Source: Bernardetia sp.
GTDB taxonomy: Bacteria; Bacteroidota; Bacteroidia; Cytophagales; Bernardetiaceae
Direction of reading: 5' to 3'
Length of the DNA: 57,778 bases
Assembly (NCBI RefSeq): GCF_020630935.1
Contig: NZ_JAHDIG010000026.1
Span: 1-57,778 of the forward strand
In this document: positions 1 to 9,207 of the stretch, in pieces
How the letters are laid out: every line of letters begins with the position of its first letter
Numbering within the stretch: position 1 is the first letter of the stretch
Notes under the pieces: model-generated
What the model saw: only the letters and a program-made list of their open reading frames with translations
The model's database searches: none
Told to the model about the DNA's origin: nothing
Program-made: the position numbers and the translations under genes

Positions 1-57
1 TCGATACGATTTTTTGTTTGGAGAACGGCTTTTGTGAAGCATTGGAAGTGAGAAAAT

Positions 58-82
58 AGGTCAAATGGCTTGCCTTTGACCT
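58..82 (-). terminator. Possible terminator hairpin after the M23 peptidase gene
   Basis: Eight-base perfect arms (AGGTCAAA at 58-65, TTTGACCT at 75-82) lie just beyond the stop of the minus-strand peptidase gene. Read on the minus strand the stem is followed only by TATTTT, so the U-tract is weak. It could equally serve a plus-strand gene entering from the left edge. Confidence 0.4.
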
Positions 83-95
83 ACTCATGCCATAT

Positions 96-2000
96 TTAAT
101 AAACCGTAGTTTTATACGTTTCTTGATTCCCAACATTATCTGTTACGGTCAAGACAAATTCGCCTTTTAGGTTTTCCATTGTATCTGACATTTCAGAAGT
201 TAGAGAAGCTCGTTTTTTATCATAGTTCATTAAGAGCCATTTTCCATTGATAGTGGCTCGGAAAGAATCTATACCAGAACGACTGTCAGAAATTTTACAA
301 ATAATTTGTTGATTGTTTTTCTTGGTTACTCTAATATTTGGTTTTTCTGTGTCTTCTACTAAACGAAATGTTCCCAAATTACGAGTCTTGAACTCAAAAA
401 TATCGCCTTTCCATGTTCCACCTACAAAGCTCAAACTATTTCCATAAACAGCATAAGCACGCACTTTAGATTTATTTTGAATAGAAGAAACATTTTCTGG
501 CTTTAGCTTAATAGTAACATATTTTTGTAGAGCTAAATCGGAATGACCAATTAGAAAATCTTCTGTTTTGAGATAATTATCTTTTGTTTTGAAGGCTAGG
601 TACGTAGTGTCGTACAATGCACCATTGGGAAAATAAATATCAAAATCAGAATGATAGAATGAAAAACCAGTTTTTGATGGAATTTGCGCCTCTATATTCG
701 GATAAATAGTTGTTCCGTTAGGTAAGATGAGCGAATCAGGTAAGCCTGTTCTTAAATCCCAAAAAAATGTTCCTGTACTTCCCACCTCAAACTGTGGTTG
801 TAGTTTATACGACAAATAATCTACACAAACTTCTGCTTCTTGGTTTTTCTCTGATGTAATAGCATTAAAAATCATGTAGTTATTTTGAATCTCATATTCA
901 TTGAGTTTTACAGGGTAATTTTTAGTTACTTTTTGATTTTTATCTCCTACAATTTCAAATTCTGTATTGGATTCATTTCCATACGCATCTGTCATTCGAA
1001 TTCTGACTTTATATGTCTTTCCATCTTCTATAAATATTTTTCCTTTATTTTTTGATGCTGCATAAAAATGGAGGTTATTTGCACCATCTGGAACATAACA
1101 TCTTCTATATCGTTTTCTTGTTTTGGCATAATATTCATAATTGATATAATTGTTCATGTGGCGTTGATTGGCAAATGAAATTCTGTCAAAATGTGCTTTA
1201 AAAGTCTGCTTTTCATTGACAAAGACTTCTATCTCATCCATTCCATAGCTAAAATATACACCATCAGCTTTGTCTTTTGCATCTATCTCTAATCCTATCA
1301 GACCATACGCCTTAATTTTAGGAATACGAAGAGCGTATTTGTCCTTTCCTCTTGAAGTTGCACCAACAATTTCTCTATTGTGTTCTCCTTGTATCAATGT
1401 GTTTTTTTCTAAAGGAATAAAAGCAACTCTATCCATAATGGGAGCAATATTATCTTTTATTTCATCAAAGCCATAATCTAAAGGGTTCAAAGCTCGCTCA
1501 CTGGCATCACGAATTTCAAAATGTACATGAGGTCCACCAGAAGAACCACTATTTCCAGATAGAGCTACTATCTCGCCTTTCTTTACAGGAAACTGCTTTG
1601 GAGAGAGGTACAAATCTACAGCAAAACTTTCTCTTTGATATTGAATTTTTCGTACATAAGCAGCTATCTTATCATTAAACTTACTCAAATGTCCATAAAG
1701 GGTAGTTGTGCCATTTTTGTGTTTGATATAAATTGCATTTCCATAGCCAGTAGCTTTTACTTTCACACGAGCTACATACCCATCGGCAGCAGCATGAACA
1801 GGCAGACCAATTTGGTTATTGGTTCGTACATCAATTCCCATGTGGAAATGATTGGAACGAAGCTCTGCCATTCCTCCAGAAAGAGAATTGGTTTGATTGG
1901 GATTGATGGGATACATATATTCTCCTCGTTTTTGAGCAAAGCTAGACAGAGAGGTCAAAAAGTAGAAGCTAAAAACAAATAGTAAATAAATAGATTTCAA
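96..2000 (-). CDS. Exported M23-family metallopeptidase (LytM-like)
   Basis: 634 residues. An N-terminal hydrophobic signal peptide (about residues 1-22, ending SSFAQ) is followed by a peptidase M23 domain with the metal-binding pattern H53-M-G-I-D57 and the downstream PHVHFE motif near residue 158, which together bind the catalytic zinc in LytM/lysostaphin endopeptidases. These enzymes cut peptidoglycan peptide bridges, so a periplasmic or envelope cell-wall role is expected. The remaining 400 or so residues are beta-rich with no family I recognise; such long tails are common in Bacteroidota M23 proteins. The start is a TTG: an in-frame TAA lies six codons upstream and the first internal ATG (M29) would remove the signal peptide. 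It stands alone, separated from the next gene by a strong hairpin at 2111-2140. Family call firm; substrate inferred. Confidence 0.88.
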   Translation of the reverse strand: MKSIYLLFVFSFYFLTSLSSFAQKRGEYMYPINPNQTNSLSGGMAELRSNHFHMGIDVRTNNQIGLPVHAAADGYVARVKVKATGYGNAIYIKHKNGTTTLYGHLSKFNDKIAAYVRKIQYQRESFAVDLYLSPKQFPVKKGEIVALSGNSGSSGGPHVHFEIRDASERALNPLDYGFDEIKDNIAPIMDRVAFIPLEKNTLIQGEHNREIVGATSRGKDKYALRIPKIKAYGLIGLEIDAKDKADGVYFSYGMDEIEVFVNEKQTFKAHFDRISFANQRHMNNYINYEYYAKTRKRYRRCYVPDGANNLHFYAASKNKGKIFIEDGKTYKVRIRMTDAYGNESNTEFEIVGDKNQKVTKNYPVKLNEYEIQNNYMIFNAITSEKNQEAEVCVDYLSYKLQPQFEVGSTGTFFWDLRTGLPDSLILPNGTTIYPNIEAQIPSKTGFSFYHSDFDIYFPNGALYDTTYLAFKTKDNYLKTEDFLIGHSDLALQKYVTIKLKPENVSSIQNKSKVRAYAVYGNSLSFVGGTWKGDIFEFKTRNLGTFRLVEDTEKPNIRVTKKNNQQIICKISDSRSGIDSFRATINGKWLLMNYDKKRASLTSEMSDTMENLKGEFVLTVTDNVGNQETYKTTVY

Positions 2001-2104
2001 ATTGAAATGATTATTTTAAGGTAAAAAAATGAGGAACTAAAGCGTAAAATAAGTAAATATAAATTTTTATATCAACTGACGAATAGGCTTTATGTTGCGT
2101 TTCG

Positions 2105-2146
2105 AAAAAAAATAGCCAATCTAATTAAAGATTGGCTATTTTTTTA
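2105..2146 (-). terminator. Bidirectional intrinsic terminator
   Basis: A perfect 12-bp stem (2111-2122 with 2129-2140) with a 6-base loop, flanked by A-run 2105-2112 and T-run 2139-2145. On the minus strand it ends the DISM phosphatase unit 24 bases after its stop. Confidence 0.9.
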
Positions 2147-2169
2147 TTAAAGCCAAAAAGGTATAGCTT

Positions 2170-4449
2170 TTAAGAAATACGAACACCGATTACAGCAATA
2201 TCATCTCTTTGAGCTTCTTCTCCTTTGTGTGCATCAAATTTTTGCTTGATAATACTTCCTTGTTCTTTCATAGGCAGAGGAGCAATATCGTGCATTAGTT
2301 TCTTTAAGTGATGAGAACCAAATTTTATATCCTTTGCATTATTTTGGTCTGCATATCCATCACTACATAAGTAGAAACAATCGCCTTTTTCCATAATAAT
2401 TTCATTAACTTCAAAAGGCTTACGTTCCTTTTTAGAATATCCTCCAATACTTTGGCGTGTACCTCTAATTTCTTCTATTTCTTGAGTTGTCTTTTTATAA
2501 TGGTAAAGTGGACGTTTTGCACCAGAGAAAAGTACTTTACAGTTTCCATCAGGCAAATATTCCAAAACACATAAGCCTACATCCATACCGTCATCGTTGG
2601 TACTATTAGCTTGTTTCAGAGCTTTTTGAATGGTAAGATGAAGCTCTGCCAAAATTTCATCTGGAGCTTCTAATTCATTTCTATCAACAAGTGCATCTAA
2701 GGCAGCCGAGCCAATCATAGACATAAATGCTCCTGGTACGCCGTGTCCTGTACAATCTGCTACAGCAAGATAAATCTTTCCTTTAAGGTCTGTGAGCCAG
2801 TAAAAATCACCACTTACAATATCTTTTGGACGATAAAAAGTGAAATATTCTTTCAAGTGAACATCCATTCTCTCCTCAAAAGGCAAAATAGCATCTTGAA
2901 TAGTTTGGGCATAACGCAAACTGTCTGTAATACTTCTATTGGCATCCTCAATGATTTTGTTTTGTTTCTTAACGGTTTCTACCGTAGAATATAATTCTTC
3001 ATTAGTAGAGTTGAGTTCCTCATTGGTAGCTTTTATCTCCTCATTGATAGACTCAATTTCTGCCGAACGCTGCTCAATCGTACTTTTTTGCTCTTGCACT
3101 GTCTCTAGCATCGCATTGAGTTCTTCATTAGTAGAGTTGAGTTCTTCGTTAGAAACTCGTAGCTCTTCTGTTGCTTCTTTTACTTTTGCTTCTAAGACAA
3201 TGTTTTGTTCTTTTACAAGTTTTTCGTTTTCTTTTGTTTTTTCTAGTGCTTCTTTTTGAGCTACTTCTCTTTCTCGTTTATAAACGTTGATTCTATCTGC
3301 TAGAGCGAATGAGAGTAAGACCACCTCTAATGCAGAGCCAAATAGTGTTGCATTTTTTGTGAAAGGAGTAGTTGGAATTGCACCCATAACCTGTAACATA
3401 AATACTATTATGCCAATGAGAAATACAAACCAAGCCAGTGTAAAGAAACGAGCTATTTTAATGCCTTTGAAATAGCTATAAAAACCTATAAATAAAACAT
3501 AAAAAGATAGTAATAAGGATAGAAGTTGAGCTAGAGGGGCTGCAATGGAGTATAAGCCTACCAAATTTATAACTATAATAATTCCAAATATGCTCATAAG
3601 TACAACAGAAGCAATATAATTCTTTTTGAAGTTCTTTTTTGTACTTAAAAAACTATTAGCGAACAGTAGTATAAAAATACTTGTAATACAGACTAATGTA
3701 GGTACGTAATAATTTATAATAGGAGTTTTTGCCCAAAGAAACTCAAACGAATAGCCAGTAAAGTTCCCATATACTATTACTATAAAGAAGATGTATGAAA
3801 TATAGAATAAATAGGTTTTGTCTTTTGTTGATATAAATACAAAGAAATTGTAAAGGAACATTACAATAAGAAAACCAAAATATATTCCATAAGCAACATC
3901 TGAAACGTGGTTTTTTTCTGCAAGTTTTTTATATGTAACTACCTTCATAGGCAGTTCAACAGGATATTCACTATTGATTTTGAAATATACAGTTTTTACT
4001 TGATTACCATTCTCAAAGTCAAGGGGAATAACAAAGTTATTGAGACTAATGGGACGAACAGAAAATATGTATTTAGCACCAAGCTCCAATTTCCCATAGT
4101 TTCCATTCGAAGTAGGATAAAAGAAAGTTAAGCTATCTAATAACGGATTGGCAAGTTCGAATAATAACTTATCTTTATTACTTTTATTCTCAATAGTGAA
4201 TTTCCCCCAAATAGTAGAAGTCGTATTGGCAAAGTTAGGAATATCTTGCTCTACTTTCTTGAATAGTGTATCTGGTTGTGCCAAAATACTTTCTAATGTG
4301 TAAGAATGGTTTACATCTTCAAAGAAAGTTACTTTATTTCCATCTAATTCTAACAATTCATCATCATTAGAAAAAGTAACTATATCTTGTGAATAAGAAA
4401 GATTAGAAATAAAATAAATGAATAATATTAAGCAGTATTTGAATTTCAT
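2170..4449 (-). CDS. 7TMR-DISM receptor fused to SpoIIE-type protein phosphatase
   Basis: 759 residues. Order: signal peptide (1-20, ending SYSQ), an extracellular beta-rich DISMED2-like domain (about 30-170), seven hydrophobic helices (about 180-385) of the 7TMR-DISM type, a long coiled coil (about 390-510), then a PP2C-like SpoIIE phosphatase. Phosphatase landmarks are SGDFYW near 546, CTGHGVPGAFM near 570, DDGMD, SDGYADQ near 700 and RDDIAVIG near 752; the metal-binding aspartates are present, so it should be active. The family senses an extracellular ligand and dephosphorylates serine/threonine partners such as anti-sigma antagonists. The coiled coil contains an exact six-heptad duplication (NEELNSTNEEL recurs 42 residues later). 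It starts 24 bases after the flavoprotein stop and ends at a strong terminator, so the two genes are probably co-transcribed. A second, GAF-containing relative is at 43827-46598. Confidence 0.88.
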   Translation of the reverse strand: MKFKYCLILFIYFISNLSYSQDIVTFSNDDELLELDGNKVTFFEDVNHSYTLESILAQPDTLFKKVEQDIPNFANTTSTIWGKFTIENKSNKDKLLFELANPLLDSLTFFYPTSNGNYGKLELGAKYIFSVRPISLNNFVIPLDFENGNQVKTVYFKINSEYPVELPMKVVTYKKLAEKNHVSDVAYGIYFGFLIVMFLYNFFVFISTKDKTYLFYISYIFFIVIVYGNFTGYSFEFLWAKTPIINYYVPTLVCITSIFILLFANSFLSTKKNFKKNYIASVVLMSIFGIIIVINLVGLYSIAAPLAQLLSLLLSFYVLFIGFYSYFKGIKIARFFTLAWFVFLIGIIVFMLQVMGAIPTTPFTKNATLFGSALEVVLLSFALADRINVYKREREVAQKEALEKTKENEKLVKEQNIVLEAKVKEATEELRVSNEELNSTNEELNAMLETVQEQKSTIEQRSAEIESINEEIKATNEELNSTNEELYSTVETVKKQNKIIEDANRSITDSLRYAQTIQDAILPFEERMDVHLKEYFTFYRPKDIVSGDFYWLTDLKGKIYLAVADCTGHGVPGAFMSMIGSAALDALVDRNELEAPDEILAELHLTIQKALKQANSTNDDGMDVGLCVLEYLPDGNCKVLFSGAKRPLYHYKKTTQEIEEIRGTRQSIGGYSKKERKPFEVNEIIMEKGDCFYLCSDGYADQNNAKDIKFGSHHLKKLMHDIAPLPMKEQGSIIKQKFDAHKGEEAQRDDIAVIGVRIS
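2990..3160 (-). repeat. 126-bp in-gene duplication encoding coiled-coil heptads
   Basis: The sequence around GTAGAGTTGAGTTC occurs at about 3005 and again at 3131, exactly 126 bases (42 codons, six heptads) apart. It encodes the duplicated NEELNSTNEEL segment of the signalling helix in the DISM phosphatase. Confidence 0.85.
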
Positions 4450-4473
4450 GGGTTTTTTTATAAATGTCTATAA

Positions 4474-6012
4474 TTACAATATATATCTATTTTTGGATAA
4501 AATATTATTTGGATCTATAGTATTTTTTAGTTGTCGAAGAAAAGTAAGATTTTCTAGTTTCATATAGTTTATTAATTCCATAGATTGTATACCTAGCCTA
4601 TAAGGAACATAGCCATGTGCAATAAATGCTTCCATGATTTTGTCATGGCATTCTCTAGCCATAGCTTCTTCACTTTCTTGTTCTCTATCATAACAAATAG
4701 CTCCTGTTATGTCTATAGCTCTTTCAGAAACAAACAAAAAACCTACATTTGGTTCTAGTTTGTAGTCAGAACTAATGGTTTCTACAATATCTATAGCTTT
4801 CTGTACATCTTCTTTTCTATTAGGAATAATAGGACAGTACCACAAAACTCCACACTTATCTTTATGAACATTTGTTTTTTTATCTATTTGAGGTTTTCGC
4901 CAATAACACATACTAAGTGGTTGGTCAGAAACATATCCTCTAAGAACAGACTTGTCATAGAAAAAACTAATCTTTTCTTTTTCCTCTTCTGTTTGAGCTA
5001 ATTCAATACTTTGTTCGTCGTAAAATACTAAATTTTTGGTCAGACTTCCAATATATTTTTTAATTATTTTTTTATCGGCTTTAGCATGTAACTTACTTGG
5101 TGAATAAATTCCCCCAAATCCTATCCATTTATTTTCAACACCTAGCGATTCTCTAAGTTCTTTTCTTTTTTCCTCTGACCATTCTGTATTTTTTTCTTTT
5201 TGTTGGTTAAAGGCTATCAGCCTAGTATCACTAAAGATTCTCAAAGAGGCTTGTAGTCCTTTTAATTGTAAATCTTTCCAAAGTTCTGAAACTCTACCAC
5301 ACTCTTCATCAGTTTCTACCTCAAAATAAAATGTTTGAAAAAAGTCAGTTTTGGGTCTGAGCCAAAAAGTTAATTTAGTAATAATACCCAAGTTTGATTG
5401 CGTAAACAAACCGTCAAGACTAGCTCCTACTCCTCCTTTTGCTAGTGGAGATATTTTATTATCTTCTCCATAAGCATTGTACCCTGTTTTTATAATTTCT
5501 CCAGTAGGTAGCATGACTTCAAAACCACAGACATTACTAAATCTGTCTGCGTACATTCCCATTCCATGTCCCCTTTCTGCTGTATTTCCTACTATACTTG
5601 CCTTAGATGAAGAGCCTATACTATCCATCATAAGGCTGCTTTTTTCCTTTTCCAAAAAATCAAACACTTGTTCAAAACTTACTCCTGCTTCTACAGATAT
5701 ATATGCCATTCGTTCACTAAAATCAATAATTTTATTCATTTTAGATAAATCTATCAAAGCACTATTCTCTTTTGGAGGTAGCGAAGAACCCAAACCAATA
5801 TTATACCCTCTACTTACAACGTGAATTGGGACTTTATAGAAATTAGCATATTTTAAGCACTTAGCTAATTCTGATGTAGAAGTAGGAAATAACATCACCT
5901 CTACTTTTGTATCAAAATCAAAAGTGGCTGTACGAAGTGGCTTTTGACCTGTTTCTCTAACATTCTCATTTCCCAGTATTTTTTTACACTGGTCTATAAA
6001 TTCCTGCATCAT
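4474..6012 (-). CDS. FAD-linked oxidoreductase, vanillyl-alcohol oxidase/4-cresol dehydrogenase type
   Basis: 512 residues with no signal peptide, so cytoplasmic. The N-terminal half is a PCMH-type FAD-binding domain: VVSRGYNIGLGSS near residue 60, then GNTAERGHGM and LDGLFTQSNLGIITKLTFWL, which line up well by eye with 4-cresol dehydrogenase and vanillyl-alcohol oxidase. The C-terminus keeps the family's GYVPYRLG and IDPNNILSKNRY motifs. These enzymes oxidise para-substituted phenols or related small molecules. The positions I would align with the covalent FAD residues of the known enzymes (His422 of VAO, Tyr384 of PCMH) do not look conserved, so FAD may be held non-covalently; this is a by-eye alignment. 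The start is a double ATG (6010-6012 and 6007-6009). A terminator hairpin ends 18 bases upstream, separating it from the acyltransferase gene. The substrate cannot be inferred. Confidence 0.82.
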   Translation of the reverse strand: MMQEFIDQCKKILGNENVRETGQKPLRTATFDFDTKVEVMLFPTSTSELAKCLKYANFYKVPIHVVSRGYNIGLGSSLPPKENSALIDLSKMNKIIDFSERMAYISVEAGVSFEQVFDFLEKEKSSLMMDSIGSSSKASIVGNTAERGHGMGMYADRFSNVCGFEVMLPTGEIIKTGYNAYGEDNKISPLAKGGVGASLDGLFTQSNLGIITKLTFWLRPKTDFFQTFYFEVETDEECGRVSELWKDLQLKGLQASLRIFSDTRLIAFNQQKEKNTEWSEEKRKELRESLGVENKWIGFGGIYSPSKLHAKADKKIIKKYIGSLTKNLVFYDEQSIELAQTEEEKEKISFFYDKSVLRGYVSDQPLSMCYWRKPQIDKKTNVHKDKCGVLWYCPIIPNRKEDVQKAIDIVETISSDYKLEPNVGFLFVSERAIDITGAICYDREQESEEAMARECHDKIMEAFIAHGYVPYRLGIQSMELINYMKLENLTFLRQLKNTIDPNNILSKNRYIL

Positions 6013-6030
6013 AAATAGATTTACTGATTT

Positions 6031-6066
6031 AAAAAAAAACCTTATGTAATTTTGTATTACATAAGG
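6031..6066 (-). terminator. Intrinsic terminator or attenuator between the acyltransferase and flavoprotein genes
   Basis: A perfect 11-bp stem (6040-6050 with 6056-6066) with a 5-base loop, followed on the minus strand by nine Ts (A-run 6031-6039). It begins 28 bases after the acyltransferase stop and its T-tract ends only 18 bases before the flavoprotein ATG. No promoter fits between them. Confidence 0.88.
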
Positions 6067-6094
6067 CTAATATAAAAAACATAAAAGTAAAATA

Positions 6095-6880
6095 CTACAT
6101 AAGTCTCAAGTCATAGCTAAGTTTTGTTACTCTTCCTTTTATTTCTTCATTAATACTTTGTGTGGGATGGTTTCTAAGCCAAAAAGTTAAATCTCTTTCC
6201 TTCTCAGACATAGATGGTAAATTTACAGTATCTAATAATTCTACAAGAGTTGACTTATAACATTCATTATCAGTATTAGGTTTAGGAGGGTAGTTGTATG
6301 TACCATGGTCTCCTAACCCATCTTGATCTACAATTGTATATCCTAGTGCTTGAGTCATTGGAAGAGTACATTCATGAGGTAAACTCACAAGATGATATAT
6401 TCTAAGCTTGCTAGATATAGCAATAGCTGCTCTCATTAAATTTTTAGGTAGTTTTCTTTCACTAAATTTTTTATCTACCCACAAACCACAACTTTCTGCC
6501 AAAACATTATCATATTTATGAATAATTGTTCTGAAATTGGGGCTAAATCTTTCAATAGCTTCTTCCATAGGAATATCATGAGTTGGGTCAATTACATCTA
6601 ATCTCATCCCAGCACCCATTTCACCTGTTTCGATATCTTCTGCAATAAACATGTATGAGCCAGCATACTCCCACCACTTATTGCTGACTGAACCTACTCC
6701 TTTTACACCAAACTCTTCTAATACTGCCGTATGTTTTCTTTGAAATTCTTTTGCAATTTCAGGGTAGTCTATGGCGTGAAGTACACGAATGCGTATGTTC
6801 ATCTTCTGAGGAATGATAGAAGTGTGCATAGGTGTTTTTATTATGTCAGTAGTTTTCTTAGGTTTTGTAGTGATTACCAT
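6095..6880 (-). CDS. GNAT-fold acyltransferase resembling N-acyl amino acid/acyl-homoserine lactone synthases
   Basis: 261 residues, no signal peptide. The central region has the layout of the autoinducer-synthase-like branch of the GNAT fold: an aromatic-rich NKWWEYAGSYMFIAED strand, then GAGMRLDVIDP, then AESCGLWVDKKF (compare the E-SRF segment of LuxI), an arginine/lysine-rich helix, and SLPHECTLPMTQALGY at the C-terminal side. FeeM-type N-acyl amino acid synthases share this plan and use acyl-ACP donors. I cannot assign donor or acceptor; an ordinary GNAT is possible. It is the first gene of the minus-strand group with the flavoprotein and DISM phosphatase, and has its own promoter (6953-6986) and terminator (6031-6066). 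Confidence 0.55.
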   Translation of the reverse strand: MVITTKPKKTTDIIKTPMHTSIIPQKMNIRIRVLHAIDYPEIAKEFQRKHTAVLEEFGVKGVGSVSNKWWEYAGSYMFIAEDIETGEMGAGMRLDVIDPTHDIPMEEAIERFSPNFRTIIHKYDNVLAESCGLWVDKKFSERKLPKNLMRAAIAISSKLRIYHLVSLPHECTLPMTQALGYTIVDQDGLGDHGTYNYPPKPNTDNECYKSTLVELLDTVNLPSMSEKERDLTFWLRNHPTQSINEEIKGRVTKLSYDLRLM

Positions 6881-6952
6881 TTTCGTATAAAAGTCTAAAG
6901 GGGGAAAAAATGAGTTGTGTTAGTCCTTTTGTCTTATTGAACATTGATACTG

Positions 6953-6986
6953 CAAAGGTAAAAAAACTTAACCTATTGTAAAACAA
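6953..6986 (-). promoter_or_regulatory. Bacteroidota-type promoter for the acyltransferase gene
   Basis: On the minus strand: TTG (6984-6986), 23-base spacer, TACCTTTG (6953-6960). It matches the TTG-N17-23-TAnnTTTG consensus exactly and predicts an mRNA start near 6946, giving a leader of about 66 bases before the ATG at 6880. Confidence 0.75.
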
Positions 6987-7682
6987 GGGGTTATGTAAAA
7001 AGGCGTTTTCTTAGAAGGTTAATATTTTAGTGTGCTAACTTTTAGTAAGGTTTTTGTGTTTTACTTTGTTAAAAAGCCTATTTTTTTTAGGAAAAATACA
7101 ATTTTGAAGTTTGCTTCATTGAGTTTATGCCTCAAATACCTTATTTTCATAAGGTTACATTATATTTGGTTAATATTAGAAATAGCAGAAGATAGTTTTT
7201 ATTTGAGGTTTTTAGCTTCTTAAAATACTATTATTTCTATTGTTTTGAGTAGCTTGGAGAATGTAGAATTTTGTATTTTGTTTTTTGTAAAATACAATAG
7301 ATAATACTAAAAAAATATTCTAAATTCTTAGATGTAAAAAAAACTTCTTTGGAAGGATAGCTTTACTATTATCCTATTAATCTCTCTAATTTTGTAAATA
7401 GAGCTCTGTAAGTATTCTTTACGTAAAGTAACGATTTTAGGTTTCATTAATAAATCAAGGTCAGAGTGACAGTTTATTACAATGATGTATAAAAATACAT
7501 TGGTTTTGCTCAATTGTAGGTCTTAAAGAACTTTGAAGGTTTAAATCTCTTCTTAGAAAGTGCTGTTTGCTACAATCTATCTTATCTATTTGTTTTTGAG
7601 CTGCCAAGGCAGTTTTACTAAAAGGAATATTGCGAATGTTGTATATTGCTGTCTATTATTCAATGAGCAATTAAGATACACA
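6987..7682. other. AT-rich divergent intergenic region
   Basis: About 700 bases between the acyltransferase and the adenosine-deaminase-like gene. It holds a 9-bp perfect inverted repeat (TTGTATTTT at 7271-7279, AAAATACAA at 7289-7297). Short open frames here are rich in F, L, I and Y, show no recognisable family, and look like chance products of AT-rich sequence. I see no clear promoter for the plus-strand gene. Confidence 0.6.
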
Positions 7683-9128
7683 ATGAAATACCTACTCACA
7701 GCAATTTTATTTTTAATAATTCTTCCAACTACTTTTTCTCAAAATCCTGATAAAGCAACTACCAACAGAATCAATTCTTATTTAGACAGCATTAGAAAGG
7801 ACGAAGCAAGATTGAGACAATTTCTTTCTAAAATGCCCAAGGGAGCAGATCTACACCATCATTATAGTGGTTCTGTATATGCCGAAACGTATTTAGAATA
7901 TGTAGAGAAGAATAATTTATGGATAAATAAAAATTCCTTTGCTATTTCTGATAAGCAAGTGCCTAGAGGAGAAAGAAGTGAATGGTCTAGGGTAAGTTCT
8001 CTTAAAACAGACGGATATTGGTCAGATATAAAAGTCAAGATAATAGGGTCTTGGTCGAAGCTCTATTTTGATTATGTTTCATGTCCTAACGATGAACATT
8101 TTTTTTCGACCTTCGATAAATTCAGCATTCCAGAAACTGCTACCTTCAATGAAGGACTACAAGAAATAAAACAAAGAGCTATTTCTGAAAATGTGAGCTA
8201 CATTGAAACAATGCTTACCAGTACAGGATTTTTTGAGGCTTTTCAGAAAGATGAAATATTTAACAACCAGCTTTTAAAACTACAAGAAACAAAAGATAAA
8301 TCTATTCAAACAAAATTTGCCGAACTGTATAAATACTACACTAAAGAAAACAACGGTATTTTCAAATCAAAAGTAGAAGAACACAACAATCTCATTCAAA
8401 GGCTTCACATCAACAATAAAATAGACGATGAAAATTTTACCATGCGTTATCAAAACTATTTTATTCGTGTGCTTGACCCAGCAACTACATTCAAATCATT
8501 CTTAATTTCGTTTCACTCTGCCAGTACGTCGGACTTAATAGTGGGTGTAAATATTGTCGCACCAGAAAACAATACCATTTCGATGAGAGATTATTGGTTA
8601 CACATGCAGATGTTTAGGTTTTTCAAATCGGTTTATCCAAACGTCAGAACAGCAATGCACGCAGGAGAACTTACTCTTGGCTTGGTAAAACCAGAAGATT
8701 TGACTTTCCACATCAACGAAGCTGTATTTATTGCAGATGCAGAGCGTATCGGACACGGTGTAGATATTGCTTATGAAAAAGATTCGGATAAACTTTTGAA
8801 GCACATGGCAGAAAATAAGATTCCGATAGAAATTAGTTTTTCTAGCAATGATTTTATTTTGGGAATACGTGGAAACAGACATCCTATTTTGCTTTACAAA
8901 TCTTATGGTGTTCCGATAGTAATTTCGACAGACGATGCAGGAGTTTTGAGAACTGATTTGACAGAGCAGTTTTTGATTCTGATAAGAGACTATCCTTCTA
9001 TAAGCTACCAAGACATAAAAACAATGATTTTTAATAGCATTGAATATTCGTTTTTGGAAAAATCAGAAAAAGAAAAATTAACTAAAGATTTAGAAAAGCG
9101 ATTTTTGGAGTTTGAGGACGAGTTTTGA
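7683..9128 (+). CDS. Exported adenosine-deaminase-family hydrolase
   Basis: 481 residues from ATG 7683, with a signal peptide (MKYLLTAILFLIILPTTFSQ). An upstream GTG (7560) is in frame but would bury the signal peptide, so I prefer 7683. The metal-dependent deaminase motifs are all present: ADLHHHYSGS near residue 56 (HxH zinc ligands), MHAGELT near 324, GHGVDI near 356 and STDDAG near 416. It is much longer than a typical cytosolic adenosine deaminase (about 340 residues), with an extra segment between the HxH motif and the C-terminal motifs, closer to the secreted ADGF/ADA2 layout. It probably deaminates adenosine or a related nucleoside in the periplasm or outside, for nucleoside salvage. 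The exact substrate is inferred. Confidence 0.85.
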   Translation: MKYLLTAILFLIILPTTFSQNPDKATTNRINSYLDSIRKDEARLRQFLSKMPKGADLHHHYSGSVYAETYLEYVEKNNLWINKNSFAISDKQVPRGERSEWSRVSSLKTDGYWSDIKVKIIGSWSKLYFDYVSCPNDEHFFSTFDKFSIPETATFNEGLQEIKQRAISENVSYIETMLTSTGFFEAFQKDEIFNNQLLKLQETKDKSIQTKFAELYKYYTKENNGIFKSKVEEHNNLIQRLHINNKIDDENFTMRYQNYFIRVLDPATTFKSFLISFHSASTSDLIVGVNIVAPENNTISMRDYWLHMQMFRFFKSVYPNVRTAMHAGELTLGLVKPEDLTFHINEAVFIADAERIGHGVDIAYEKDSDKLLKHMAENKIPIEISFSSNDFILGIRGNRHPILLYKSYGVPIVISTDDAGVLRTDLTEQFLILIRDYPSISYQDIKTMIFNSIEYSFLEKSEKEKLTKDLEKRFLEFEDEF

Positions 9129-9207
9129 GTGGATTCTTTACGTTTCAAGAACTAATACAGCTTGAAATAGGTTGAAAAAAATTGTACATCAATCACTAAA
9201 AAAAATT

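Noticed and set aside
1-59. Possible 3' end of a plus-strand gene entering from the left
   Set aside because: All three frames stay open for 11-18 codons before a stop, so none can be favoured and no motif is visible.
7032-7513. Two short open frames (63 and 61 codons)
   Set aside because: Composition is F/L/I/Y-rich as expected from AT-rich DNA; no family, promoter or RBS support.
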